64,000 nucleotides of DNA from Accumulibacter jenkinsii (GCA_036625225.1 JAZKUF010000002.1:62001-126000), one strand, 5' to 3'; shown: positions 1 through 8,703, numbered from the stretch's first letter. Made by a program: numbers and translations. The notes: generated from the letters alone by a model not told the origin.

Positions 1-1122
1 GCCCCGCGCCGGGCGCGACGCGAGCGCTTCGTCGGTGATCTCACCGACCACCAGCGTCAGGTCCCGGGCCGTTCCCTTGCGCCACACCTGCAGGGTGACC
101 CTGCTGCCCGGCTTGCTGCTGCCGACGATGCGCGGCAGGTCACCGGAACTGGCGATCGGCTTGCCGTCGAACCTGAGAATCACGTCGCCCGGCTCGATGC
201 CCGCCTTCTCTGCCGGACCGCCCTTCTCAACCGCGTTGACTGCTGCGCCCTGCGCCTGGCTCAGGCCGAACGACTCGGCGAGTTCTTTGGTCACGTCCTG
301 GATGACGACGCCGATGCGCCCCCGGCTGACTTTGCCGCTGGCGCGCAACTGCGCCTGGACGTCCATCGCGACATCGATCGGGATGGCGAAGGAGATGCCC
401 ATGAAGCCCCCGGAACGGCTATAGATCTGCGAGTTGATTCCCACCACCTCGCCTCTCATGTTGAACAGCGGGCCGCCCGAATTGCCGGGATTGACGGCGA
501 CATCCGTCTGGATGAAGGGCACGTAGTTCTCCTGTGGCAACGAGCGCCCCTTGGCGCTGACGATGCCGGCAGTGACGCTGTTGTCGAAACCGAACGGCGA
601 GCCGATCGCGACCACCCATTCGCCGACCTTGAGCAGACCCGGATCACCGAAACGAACGGTCGGCAGAGCGGTCGCGTCGATCTTGATCAGCGCGACGTCG
701 GTGCGCTTGTCGGCGCCGATGACGCGCGCCTTGAACTCCCGTTTGTCGGTCAGGCGAACCAGAATCTCGTCGGCCGAGTCGACCACATGCGCATTGGTGA
801 GGATATAGCCGTCGGCGCTGACCACGAAACCGGAACCGAGTGACCGGCTCTCGAACTGGCGGGGCGCCCCGGGCAGTCCGGGCATCCCCGGCTGGCGAGG
901 AATGAAGCGGCGGAAGAATTCGTACATCGGGTCGTTCTCATCGAACGGGAACGGCTGTGCACCCCGTTGATTGCTGCGCACGGTCTGCGTCGTGCTGATG
1001 TTGACCACCGCCGCCCCCTGCCTCTCGACGAGTTCGGTGAAGTCCGGCAAGGCCCTGCTGTTCTGAGCCTGCGCAAGCAGGGAAAAGACCGCCAAAACCC
1101 AAGCCACAAGCAATTGTTTCAT
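1..1122 (-). CDS. mucD: Do-family periplasmic serine protease (MucD/DegP), C-terminus cut by window edge
   Basis: Trypsin-like protease/chaperone that degrades misfolded periplasmic proteins. The first 374 codons are present and the frame is still open at base 1. An N-terminal signal peptide (about residues 1-20) is followed by the protease domain. The triad is visible as H112 in TNAHVVD, D142 in RTDVALIKID and S215 in GNSGGP. A first PDZ domain follows at about 260-350, and the second PDZ would lie outside the window. The ATG at 1120-1122 has an AGGTG ribosome site just upstream. It sits 72 bp behind rseC and two genes behind rpoE, as mucD does in the Pseudomonas algU cluster, which fits sigma-E control. 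A DegQ-type name is equally possible. Confidence 0.95.
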   Translation of the reverse strand, partial: MKQLLVAWVLAVFSLLAQAQNSRALPDFTELVERQGAAVVNISTTQTVRSNQRGAQPFPFDENDPMYEFFRRFIPRQPGMPGLPGAPRQFESRSLGSGFVVSADGYILTNAHVVDSADEILVRLTDKREFKARVIGADKRTDVALIKIDATALPTVRFGDPGLLKVGEWVVAIGSPFGFDNSVTAGIVSAKGRSLPQENYVPFIQTDVAVNPGNSGGPLFNMRGEVVGINSQIYSRSGGFMGISFAIPIDVAMDVQAQLRASGKVSRGRIGVVIQDVTKELAESFGLSQAQGAAVNAVEKGGPAEKAGIEPGDVILRFDGKPIASSGDLPRIVGSSKPGSRVTLQVWRKGTARDLTLVVGEITDEALASRPARG

Positions 1123-1194
1123 GTCACCTGACGCCTCCTGAGGGTCATTGAATAGTGGACGACAACCAGCGAACTGGGGACGCCTGGGGTGAAA

Positions 1195-1605
1195 TCAAGG
1201 CCGGATCGACGGCCGCAGACGGGGATCATGCAAACTGCGCCGCTGCGCTCGTCGCAAACCCAGCCAGCCGATGAAGAGGCCGCCGATCGCGCCGGAGATT
1301 GCGCCGGTCTCGCCGGCCAGGGTCGATCCCAGCAGGACCCCGGCAAAGAGCGCCAGCAGGGGAAAAGCGTAGGCGTGCAGCGCGCTGCGCCCGATCGAGC
1401 CCTGGGCAACCGTGATCCGCACCCGCTGACCCACCGCACAGCGGTCAGGATTCGGCACCCTGAAAGTCCGCGCAGTGGCGCAGAACAGGTGGCCGGCACC
1501 ACCGCACCCCCCCGCCTCATGGCAGCGACCGCAACCCCCCTCGTCGATACGTATCGTCGCCTCCTGCTCGTACACGGCAACGACCGTCCCCCACGCCTCG
1601 GTCAT
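1195..1605 (-). CDS. rseC: RseC/MucC family regulator of sigma-E activity
   Basis: A 136-residue inner-membrane protein of the RseC/MucC family, which modulates sigma-E signalling. The N-terminal half carries the family's cysteine cluster (CGRCHEAGGC at about residues 25-34 and another Cys near 42). Two adjacent hydrophobic segments follow at about 80-115 (LHAYAFPLLALFAGVLLG and GAISGAIGGLFIGWLG). The ATG at 1603-1605 has GGGAGG upstream. It lies only 73 bp after the rpoE stop and before mucD, so it is probably in the same transcript. The anti-sigma genes normally placed between rpoE and rseC are absent here. Confidence 0.85.
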   Translation of the reverse strand: MTEAWGTVVAVYEQEATIRIDEGGCGRCHEAGGCGGAGHLFCATARTFRVPNPDRCAVGQRVRITVAQGSIGRSALHAYAFPLLALFAGVLLGSTLAGETGAISGAIGGLFIGWLGLRRAQRRSLHDPRLRPSIRP

Positions 1606-1678
1606 CAGCAGGCGAGCCTCCCATACGCATCCTGTGGCGCCGGTTGCGGGCGATCGGCGTCGCCGTGCAGGTGCACTC

Positions 1679-2278
1679 CTACCACCGACGATCGACCGCG
1701 GTATCGAGCAGGGGACGCAGCTTCTCGGCTACCGCTTCACGGGCCCGAAAAATCCGCGAACGGACGGTGCCGATCGGACAACTCATCGAAATGGCGATTT
1801 CCTCGTAACTCAGGCCTTCGATCTCCCGGAGAACGATCGCATTGCGCAGTTCCTCCGGCAGGGCATCCATGGCCGCATTGATCGTTTCACCGATCTGCCG
1901 GGTCTGCAGCAGGCTCTCCGGCGTGTTGATGTCGCGCAGTTGTCCTGCATCTTCGAACCCCTCGGCCTCTTCGGCGTCGAATTCGGTCGAGGTCGGCGCC
2001 CGACGGCTCTGCGCGACGAGATAGTTCTTGGCCGTGTTGATGGCAATCCGGTACAGCCAGGTATAGAACGCGCTGTCGCCACGAAACGCCGGCAGCGCCC
2101 GATACGCCTTGATGAACGCCTCCTGCGCAACGTCCTCGACCTCGGCCGGGTCGCGAACGAAGCGCGACAACAAACGCCCGACCTTGCGCTGGTATTTCAT
2201 TACCAGCAACTCGAAAGCGTGCTTGTCGCCCGACTGTGCGCGTTCAACCAGCAGGTGGTCAATTTCGCGTTCGCTCAT
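1679..2278 (-). CDS. rpoE: RNA polymerase sigma-E factor (ECF sigma-70 family)
   Basis: A 199-residue ECF sigma factor of the RpoE/AlgU type that directs transcription of envelope-stress genes. Region 2 is visible as the stretch around EDVAQEAFIKAYRALPAF and SAFYTWLYRIAINTAKNYL. Region 4 is visible as LREIEGLSYEEIA followed by GTVRSRIFRARE. The start is the ATG at 2276-2278 (MSEREIDHLLV), giving the usual family length; longer upstream reading lacks family similarity. It is first in an operon with rseC and mucD. A TATACT-like -10 hexamer lies on the minus strand at about 2326-2331, but no confident sigma-E autoregulatory promoter was identified. Confidence 0.95.
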   Translation of the reverse strand: MSEREIDHLLVERAQSGDKHAFELLVMKYQRKVGRLLSRFVRDPAEVEDVAQEAFIKAYRALPAFRGDSAFYTWLYRIAINTAKNYLVAQSRRAPTSTEFDAEEAEGFEDAGQLRDINTPESLLQTRQIGETINAAMDALPEELRNAIVLREIEGLSYEEIAISMSCPIGTVRSRIFRAREAVAEKLRPLLDTAVDRRW

Positions 2279-2611
2279 GCTGTATGGTTTTCCTGTGGCA
2301 GACGGGGTAAGGGAACCTCTGTCAGAGTATAGCGCAAGCCTCAGGGGGCAATCGTAACAGTACATGACCAGCACGCCTGGCCTGCGATCATCGGAATAAA
2401 GGCTTCGGCGGCTCGCCTGCCGCTCGGCGGACGCCATTGACGGCGCACGCGTCAAGCGCCCAATCCCCTGTTGACTTGGCTTTTCAGGGCCAGCGATACT
2501 CGCTCGAGACTTGCTTCGAATCGCGATTTTTTTACTTGACGCTTCGGACTGCGCCGTCAGGCGCCGTTCCGGGGATCTTCGCAATCCCGCCACTGGAGGC
2601 CATCCCTGCTG
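2279..2611. other. Intergenic region between divergent rpoE and DUF2062 gene
   Basis: No gene was recognised in these 333 bases. They must hold the promoters of rpoE (minus) and of the DUF2062 gene (plus). A TATACT -10-like hexamer on the minus strand lies at 2326-2331. The stretch around 2505-2540 is locally AT-rich, unlike its surroundings. Confidence 0.5.
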
Positions 2612-3139
2612 ATGTTCGAGCGCCTGCGTCATCTCCTCCCCACCCGTGAACAGCTCGCCGCCAATCGCTGGCTGCGCTGGCTCGGTCCGCTGCTCGACAA
2701 TCCGCAGTTGTGGCGCTGGTCGCGTCGGGGAGTTGCCGTGGGCGTGGGCGTCGGCGTCTTCTTCGGCCTGCTGATTCCGGTCGCCCAGATTCCGCTGTCA
2801 GTGGCCGTTGCCGTTGCCTTGCGCGCCAACATCCCGGCCGCCGCGGCGAGCACCCTGGTCACCAACCCGATCACCTTTGCCCCCGTCTACTATGCCGCCT
2901 ACAAGCTGGGCGCCTGGCTGACGGGTGACCCCCGCGAGGAGCTTCCCGAAGGACTGCCCGCCGATCCGGGTGCGGATCAGGCCACCATCCTGCAACGTAT
3001 TGCCGACATCGGCCTGCCGCTCTTCATCGGCCTGCTGATCACCGCGACCAGCGCCGGCATTGCCAGCTATCTCATCATCAACCTCGTCTGGTACTGGCTG
3101 GTCATGCGTCGGCGACGCCGAAAAACGCCTCGCCGCTAA
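2612..3139 (+). CDS. DUF2062 membrane protein
   Basis: A 175-residue protein of the DUF2062 family, whose function is unknown. After a short polar N-terminus there is a glycine/valine-rich membrane segment (about residues 38-56) and the family signature region NPITFAPVYYAAYKLG (about 86-101). A last hydrophobic stretch lies at about 130-166, followed by a basic tail of Arg and Lys. The ATG at 2612 has GGAGG about 13 bases upstream. It stands alone, divergent from rpoE and tail to tail with the FAD oxidoreductase (4-base overlap). Confidence 0.85.
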   Translation: MFERLRHLLPTREQLAANRWLRWLGPLLDNPQLWRWSRRGVAVGVGVGVFFGLLIPVAQIPLSVAVAVALRANIPAAAASTLVTNPITFAPVYYAAYKLGAWLTGDPREELPEGLPADPGADQATILQRIADIGLPLFIGLLITATSAGIASYLIINLVWYWLVMRRRRRKTPRR

Positions 3140-4767
3140 GGATCCCCCGACGACGGGCCGGCGAATCCTGCGCCAAGCAGTTGCCGCGTCACAGCCTCGG
3201 CAACCCGGATGCCATCGACCCCGGCCGAGAGAATGCCACCGGCGTAACCGGCACCTTCGCCGGCAGGATAGAGGCCGCGGACATTGACGCTCTGAAAATC
3301 GTCGCCACGGGGAATCCGCAACGGCGACGAGGTGCGCGTCTCGACCCCGGTGAGCACGGCGTCGGGCATCGCAAAGCCCCGGATCTGGCGCGCAAAGGCC
3401 GGCAGCGCTTCGCGCAGGGCGGCGATCGCGTAGTCCGGCAAGGCGTTGCCGAGATCGGTCAGGCGAACGCCGGGCTGATAAGACGGAATCACTGCGCCTA
3501 GCCGGGTCGATGGCCGGCCGGCAAGAAAGTCGCCGACGAGCTGCGCCGGCGCCTCATAACTGCCGCCGCCGAGCGCGAAAGCGCGTGCTTCGAGGTCGCG
3601 CTGCAGCGCGATGCCGGCCAGCGGACCGCCGGGGTAATCGAGCGGCGTGATGCCGACGACGATGCCGGCGTTGGCGTTGCGCTCGTTGCGCGAGTACTGG
3701 CTCATGCCGTTGGTCACCACCCGCCCGGCTTCGGAGGTGGCGGCGACCACCGTGCCGCCGGGGCACATGCAGAAGCTGTAGACCGATCGCCCGTTGCGGC
3801 AGTGATGAACCAGCTTGTAATCGGCCGCACCGAGCAGCGGGTTGCCGGCGTGGACGCCGAAACGCGCCTGGTCGATCACGGACTGCGGGTGCTCGATGCG
3901 AAAGCCGATCGAGAAGGGTTTGGCTTCCATGCAGACCCCGACCCGGTACAGCATCTCGAAGGTGTCGCGGGCACTGTGACCGAGCGCCAGAACGACCTGA
4001 TCGGCGCGCAGTTCCTCACCACTGGCCAGGGCGACGCCGCGCACGTGACCGTGTTCGGTCGCCAGCCCGGTCACCCGCTGCTGGAAACGGACTTCGCCGC
4101 CGAGCCGCTCGATCTCGTGGCGCATGTGTTCGACCATGCCGACCAGCCGGAAAGTGCCGATGTGCGGTTTGCTGACGTAGAGAATCTCGGCGGGGGCTCC
4201 GGCCTTGACGAATTCGCTGAGCACCTTGCGCCCGTAGTGTTTCGGATCCTTGATCTGGCTGTAGAGCTTGCCGTCGGAAAAGGTGCCCGCGCCGCCCTCG
4301 CCGAACTGCACGTTGGACTCGGGATCGAGCACCTTCCGGCGCCACAGCCCCCAGGTATCCTGCGTCCGCTCGCGCACGGCCTTGCCGCGCTCGAGGACGA
4401 TCGGCCGCAAACCGCTCTGAGCGAGAAGCAGGGCGGCAAAGAGGCCGGCCGGGCCGAAACCGACGACGATCGGTCGCGTCGCGAGTGGCGTCAGCGCCTG
4501 ACCGACGAAGTGATAGCGCAGGTCGGGCGTCGGCTGCAGCTGCGGGTCATCGGCAAAGGTCGCGAGCACTGCCGCCTCGTCGGCCAGCGCGACGTCGACG
4601 CTGTAGATGAAGGTCGGCGCGCTCGCCTTGCGCGTGTCGCAACTGCGGCGGAAGACGGCGAGTTCGACGATGTCGGCCAGCGCGATGCCAAGGCGGCTGG
4701 CGACCGCCGCCGGCAGCGCTGCCGACGAATGCTCGAGGGGAAGGCGAATTTCGCTGATGCGTAACAT
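3136..4767 (-). CDS. FAD-dependent oxidoreductase (COG2509-type dehydrogenase)
   Basis: A 543-residue flavoprotein of the uncharacterised FAD-dependent dehydrogenase family. An N-terminal domain of about 95 residues precedes the dinucleotide-binding motif VVGFGPAGLFAALLL at about 101-115. The FAD-family glutamate appears in VLERGK, followed by the EGGAGTFSDGKLYSQ stretch. A C-terminal GEGAGYAGGILSAGVDG motif binds the flavin. The ATG at 4765-4767 (MLRISEIRLPL) is the natural start; the open frame runs further upstream into the next gene, but that part is its shadow. It is 38 bp downstream of the class II aldolase gene and probably co-transcribed. The substrate is unknown. Confidence 0.85.
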   Translation of the reverse strand: MLRISEIRLPLEHSSAALPAAVASRLGIALADIVELAVFRRSCDTRKASAPTFIYSVDVALADEAAVLATFADDPQLQPTPDLRYHFVGQALTPLATRPIVVGFGPAGLFAALLLAQSGLRPIVLERGKAVRERTQDTWGLWRRKVLDPESNVQFGEGGAGTFSDGKLYSQIKDPKHYGRKVLSEFVKAGAPAEILYVSKPHIGTFRLVGMVEHMRHEIERLGGEVRFQQRVTGLATEHGHVRGVALASGEELRADQVVLALGHSARDTFEMLYRVGVCMEAKPFSIGFRIEHPQSVIDQARFGVHAGNPLLGAADYKLVHHCRNGRSVYSFCMCPGGTVVAATSEAGRVVTNGMSQYSRNERNANAGIVVGITPLDYPGGPLAGIALQRDLEARAFALGGGSYEAPAQLVGDFLAGRPSTRLGAVIPSYQPGVRLTDLGNALPDYAIAALREALPAFARQIRGFAMPDAVLTGVETRTSSPLRIPRGDDFQSVNVRGLYPAGEGAGYAGGILSAGVDGIRVAEAVTRQLLGAGFAGPSSGDP

Positions 4768-4805
4768 GAACGATACCGGTTGGTGAACAATGGCCCGGCC
4801 GGGAA

Positions 4806-5450
4806 TCAGTCCTGCTGCCCGTAGCCGGCAAATTTTTCGAGCACCGCCGCCATCTCGGCGGCGTTGAGCAGCAGCGGCTGACCAAGCTGGCAGGCACGCC
4901 AGTACTGTTCGCAGAGCGCCTCGAGTTCGATCGCGAGCGCCTGCGCCTGCGCTAGATCGGCACCGAAGACCAGCATGCCGTGGTTGGCCAGCAGGCACGC
5001 CCGCCGGTCGGTCAGGGCGAGCAGCACGGCGTCGGACAGGGCCTGTGTGCCAAAGGTCGCATAAGCCGCGCAGCGCAGCGTGTCGCCGCCAAAACGGGCA
5101 ATCATGTAGTGGAACGGAGGCACATCGCGGCGCAGGCAGGCGAGACTGGTCGCGAACGGCGAGTGGGCGTGTACGATGGCACCGGCGTCGCGGCGAGATC
5201 GGTAGACGTCGCGGTGGAAGCGCCACTCCGAGGACGGTCTGCGACGACCTTCGGCGCTGCCGTCGAGACGCAGATGGACGATGTCTGCGACTTCGAGGGC
5301 GTCGTAGGGCAGGCCACTCGGCGTGATCAGGAAACCGGCGGCATCCCCTTCGCCGAAACGGACGCTGAGGTTGCCGGCGGTGCCGCGGTTCAGCCCCGCG
5401 GCCGCCATGCCGCGCGCGCTGTCGATCAACTGCTGGCGCAGGTCAGTCAT
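4806..5450 (-). CDS. Class II aldolase, FucA-like (possible 5-deoxyribulose-1-phosphate aldolase)
   Basis: A 214-residue zinc aldolase of the class II aldolase/adducin family. It matches the fuculose-1-phosphate aldolase pattern closely: GTAGNLSVR near the N-terminus, catalytic-type Glu at E75 in PSSEWRFH, zinc ligands H94 and H96 in VHAHSP, and H157 in LANHGML. HYMIARFGG and YATFGT also follow FucA. It overlaps mtnA by 8 bp, so it acts on the product made by MtnA or a related isomerase. By known pathways it is either the Ald2 aldolase of the DHAP shunt (5-methylthio- or 5-deoxyribulose-1-phosphate cleaved to DHAP and an aldehyde) or the MtnB dehydratase. The FucA-like motifs favour the aldolase. 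Confidence 0.8.
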   Translation of the reverse strand: MTDLRQQLIDSARGMAAAGLNRGTAGNLSVRFGEGDAAGFLITPSGLPYDALEVADIVHLRLDGSAEGRRRPSSEWRFHRDVYRSRRDAGAIVHAHSPFATSLACLRRDVPPFHYMIARFGGDTLRCAAYATFGTQALSDAVLLALTDRRACLLANHGMLVFGADLAQAQALAIELEALCEQYWRACQLGQPLLLNAAEMAAVLEKFAGYGQQD

Positions 5451-6528
5451 GACGCTCCTCGGGGTAAAGCGTCAGCAGCCCGTCGCGGCTTGCGGCACAG
5501 CTGCCACGCTCGCTGATCACGGTACTGACGAGATACGCCGGGGTAACGTCGAAAGCCGGGTTGGCAACGGCTTCGTCGGCCGGCAGCTGCTGCAGTTCGC
5601 TGACGAGGCCGTCCGCCGCGCGACCGTGCAGCCAGCGCAACTCGTCGGCGGCGCGCTGCTCGAGCGGGATCGCCGCCCCGTTCGGGCAGGCAAAGTCGAT
5701 CGTCGAGCGCGGCGCCGCGACCTGAAACGGGACGTCGGCGGCATGCGCGGCCAGAGCCTTGAGATAGGTGCCGATCTTGTTCGCGACATCGCCATTGGCG
5801 GCAATGCGGTCGGCGCCGACGATCACGGTGTCGATCATGCCCCGTGCAAGCAGCAGACCGGCAGCGTTGTCGGCAATCAGCGTGTGCGGCACGCCGTGCT
5901 GGCGCAGTTCCCATGCCGTCAGCAGGCCCTGGTTGCGCGGCCGGGTTTCGGAAACCCAGACGTGAAGGTCGATGCCGGCGTCGACAGCGGCATAGACCGG
6001 CGCCAGCGCGGTGCCGTGGTCGACAGTGGCGAGCCAGCCGGCGTTGCAGTGGGTCATGATCTCGAGCCGCCGATCTGCCCGACGACACGCGCGCAGCAGC
6101 GGCAGGCCATGAACGCCGATCCGGCGACACTGGTCCACGTCCTCGTCGGCAATTCTGCCCGCCTCGAACCACGCCGCATCGGCCCGCGCCGAAAGCGGTA
6201 GTGGCGCGAGATGATCCTGCATGCGGGTCAGCGCCCACTGCAGGTTGACCGCAGTCGGACGGGTCGCCGCCAGCCTGTGGACGGCCGCCAGCAGCGTCGC
6301 GTCGTCGGCCCGCTCGCCGAGGGCGAGCGCCACGCCGTAGGCCGCGGTCACGCCGATCAGCGGCGCGCCACGCACCTGCATGTTGAGGATCGCTCGCGCC
6401 GCATCGTCGAGGTGGTGCAGCCGCACGACGCGATAGGCGTGCGGCAGCGCCGTCTGGTCGATGATGGCGACCGCGCGCTCGCCGGCAAGCGGCCAGAGGG
6501 TGCGGGTTGGCGTGCCATTGACTTTCAT
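5443..6528 (-). CDS. mtnA: S-methyl-5-thioribose-1-phosphate isomerase
   Basis: A 361-residue aldose-ketose isomerase that converts 5-methylthioribose-1-phosphate (or 5-deoxyribose-1-phosphate) to the ribulose form. Family motifs are visible: MQVRGAPLIGVTAAYG near 50-64, the catalytic-type cysteine C161 in MTHCNAGWLAT, and the acid D240 in VGADRIAANGDVANKIGTY. The chosen ATG is at 6526-6528 (MKVNGTP); an ATG three codons upstream is possible. The stop overlaps the class II aldolase start. No other methionine-salvage genes (mtnC, mtnD, mtnK) are in the window, which points to a shortened salvage route. Confidence 0.92.
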   Translation of the reverse strand: MKVNGTPTRTLWPLAGERAVAIIDQTALPHAYRVVRLHHLDDAARAILNMQVRGAPLIGVTAAYGVALALGERADDATLLAAVHRLAATRPTAVNLQWALTRMQDHLAPLPLSARADAAWFEAGRIADEDVDQCRRIGVHGLPLLRACRRADRRLEIMTHCNAGWLATVDHGTALAPVYAAVDAGIDLHVWVSETRPRNQGLLTAWELRQHGVPHTLIADNAAGLLLARGMIDTVIVGADRIAANGDVANKIGTYLKALAAHAADVPFQVAAPRSTIDFACPNGAAIPLEQRAADELRWLHGRAADGLVSELQQLPADEAVANPAFDVTPAYLVSTVISERGSCAASRDGLLTLYPEERHD

Positions 6529-6863
6529 GGCCGGCATTCTACCAGCCGGCAGCGAGCCGCCGCTGGTGAACACTGAAAAGCCGCCCGCCTGGCCGGGCGC
6601 TGCGACCGAACGTCGAAGAATGGCCGCGTCCGCCGCCCTTTTTCTCCCCGTCACCCCTACAATTGCGGTGGATGCTGCTGGCTGGCAGCCATCGGCCAGG
6701 CTGACGCGGCCAAGCTCGGCAACGTGCGCAACCGTCAGCCCTGGCCCTTGCTGCCGCTCGCCACCCACTGGGGAGAGAACCCTGCCCGGGCCTCGTGCTG
6801 CCTTGTCAGGCGGCGGTGACCGGGCGGTTGTCCCGTGATTTCATCAACAAGAAAGGAGCAGAC
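6529..6863. other. Intergenic region between divergent mtnA and acyl-CoA synthetase genes
   Basis: About 335 bases hold the start regions of two divergent genes. A TACAAT hexamer at 6658-6663 could be a -10 box for the plus-strand gene, but no good -35 partner was seen. The purine-rich site GAAAGGAG at 6851-6858 is the ribosome site of the acyl-CoA synthetase. No gene was recognised. Confidence 0.4.
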
Positions 6864-8540
6864 ATGTCTTATTCGGCCTTCGTGCACGCCCGCGATTTCC
6901 TTCTCGCCCATCGCACCGACTACGAGACGGCGTATCGCGATTTCAGCTGGCCAGAGCTCGGTGAATTCAACTGGGCCCTGGATTATTTTGATGTCATGGC
7001 AGCGGGCAACCCGAGACCGGCGCTGTGGGTAGTGAACGAAGATGGCTCGGAGGAGAAAAAGTCCTTTGCCGAGATGTCGCAACGTTCGAACCAGGTGGCC
7101 AACTGGCTGCGCAGCCAGGGCGTCAGGCGCGGTGACCGGATCCTGATGATGCTCGGCAACGAGGTGCCGCTGTGGGACACCATGCTCGCCTCGATGAAGC
7201 TGGGCGCCGTCCTGTCGCCGGCCACCACCCTGCTGGCGCCGGACGACCTGGCTGACCGTCTCGACCGGGGCCAGATCCGCCACGTGATCATCGGCCACAC
7301 GCACGCTGCCAAGTTCACCGGTCTGGCGGGCACTTATTCGCGAATCACCGTCGGCGGTGCAGTAGACGGTTGGCAGCAGCTCGAACAGGCCTACCATGAG
7401 TCGAGCGTGTTCGAGCCTGACGGCCCGACCCTGGCGAGCGATCCGCAACTGCTCTATTTCACTTCCGGCACCACCTCGAAACCCAAACTGGTGCTGCACA
7501 GCCAGCAAAGCTATCCGGTCGGGCATCTGTCCACCATGTACTGGCTCGGCCTGCAACCGGGCGACGTGCATTGGAACATCAGCTCGGCCGGCTGGGCGAA
7601 GCACGCCTGGAGCTGCTTCTTCGCGCCCTGGAATGCGGGCGCGACGGTGTTCATCTACAACTACTCGCGCTTTGCGGCAGCGGCGATCCTCGACACCCTG
7701 GTTCGCTGCTCGGTGACCACGCTCTGCGCGCCGCCGACGGTCTGGCGGATGCTGATCCAGGAAGACCTCGGCAAGTATCCGGTCAAGGTCCGGGAGTTGA
7801 TCGGCGCCGGCGAACCGCTGAATCCGGAAGTCATCGATCAGGTGAGGGAAGCCTGGGGGATCACGCTGCGCGACGGTTTCGGTCAGACCCAAACAACGGC
7901 ACAGGTCGGTAACTCGCCGGGTCAGCCGGTCAAGCTCGGGTCGATGGGCAGGCCGATGCCGGGTTACCAGGTGCGGCTGGTAAATATGGACGGCCATGTC
8001 GCCAATGAAGGCGAAATCTGTCTGACACTGTCACCACGGCCGCTCGGCCTGATGATCTCGTACGACGACGATCCCGAAAAGACTGCCGAGGTGATGCGCG
8101 ACGGCTTCTACCATACCGGCGACACCGCCGCCGTCGACGACGACGGCTACATCACCTACGTCGGCCGGGCCGACGACGTGTTCAAGGCATCGGACTACCG
8201 GATCAGCCCGTTCGAACTCGAAAGCGTTCTCATCGAGCACGACGCGGTCGCCGAGGCGGCCGTGGTGCCCAGCCCGGATGCCCTGCGGCTGTCAGTCCCC
8301 AAGGCCTTCCTGACCTTGCGCGCCGGCTATCAACCGGGGAGTGAACTGGCGCGCGACATCTTCGTCTTCCTGCGCAGCCGCCTGTCGCCCTACAAGCGCG
8401 TGCGGCGGATCGAGTTCGGCGAATTGCCGAAGACGATTTCCGGCAAGATTCGCCGCGTCGAGTTGCGCAAGGGTGAGCAGGACCGGGTGGGCGCGCCGCG
8501 CGGTGAATTCGAATACTACGAGGAGGATTTCCAGTTCTAG
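6864..8540 (+). CDS. AMP-dependent acyl-CoA synthetase
   Basis: A 558-residue adenylate-forming ligase that activates a carboxylic acid to its acyl-CoA via an acyl-adenylate. The phosphate-binding A3 motif is YFTSGTTSKPKLVLH, followed by the A5-like DGFGQTQTT motif. The adenylate-binding Asp lies in DGFYHTGDTA, the hinge is YVGRADDVFKASDYRISP, and the C-terminal catalytic lysine is in PKTISGKIRR. This motif set resembles medium-chain/acetyl-type (ACSM-like) synthetases, but the substrate cannot be read from the sequence. The start ATG at 6864 is chosen for its GAAAGGAG ribosome site five bases upstream; the open frame extends further but without family similarity. It appears monocistronic. 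Confidence 0.88.
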   Translation: MSYSAFVHARDFLLAHRTDYETAYRDFSWPELGEFNWALDYFDVMAAGNPRPALWVVNEDGSEEKKSFAEMSQRSNQVANWLRSQGVRRGDRILMMLGNEVPLWDTMLASMKLGAVLSPATTLLAPDDLADRLDRGQIRHVIIGHTHAAKFTGLAGTYSRITVGGAVDGWQQLEQAYHESSVFEPDGPTLASDPQLLYFTSGTTSKPKLVLHSQQSYPVGHLSTMYWLGLQPGDVHWNISSAGWAKHAWSCFFAPWNAGATVFIYNYSRFAAAAILDTLVRCSVTTLCAPPTVWRMLIQEDLGKYPVKVRELIGAGEPLNPEVIDQVREAWGITLRDGFGQTQTTAQVGNSPGQPVKLGSMGRPMPGYQVRLVNMDGHVANEGEICLTLSPRPLGLMISYDDDPEKTAEVMRDGFYHTGDTAAVDDDGYITYVGRADDVFKASDYRISPFELESVLIEHDAVAEAAVVPSPDALRLSVPKAFLTLRAGYQPGSELARDIFVFLRSRLSPYKRVRRIEFGELPKTISGKIRRVELRKGEQDRVGAPRGEFEYYEEDFQF

Positions 8541-8660
8541 ATCGGAGCCGGTCAGCTTTCAACCAGGAAACCTCGGTTGATGACCCGGGAGCCCTGCGAC
8601 ACGCCCGCTGCGCGGGCTGCTCAGGGCGAATCACCCATTGGGTGAGCCGAAAAAATCCCG

Positions 8661-8703
8661 TTCATGCTGAGCCTGTCGAAGCATGAGCCTGTCGAAGCAT
8701 GAA
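8661..8703. repeat. Tandem copies of a GAGCCTGTCGAAGCATGA element
   Basis: The unit GAGCCTGTCGAAGCAT occurs twice back to back in the 197 bp gap between the acyl-CoA synthetase and the RNA methyltransferase, each copy followed by GA. The core (CTTCGACAGGCTCA on the other strand) resembles a short dispersed repeat common in many proteobacterial genomes. It lies between two convergent genes. Only this locus in the window carries it. Confidence 0.6.

Noticed and set aside
4806..5450. Calling the class II aldolase a methylthioribulose-phosphate dehydratase (MtnB)
   Set aside because: The motifs fit FucA/Ald2 better, and no further methionine-salvage genes are present. The alternative is kept in the evidence text.
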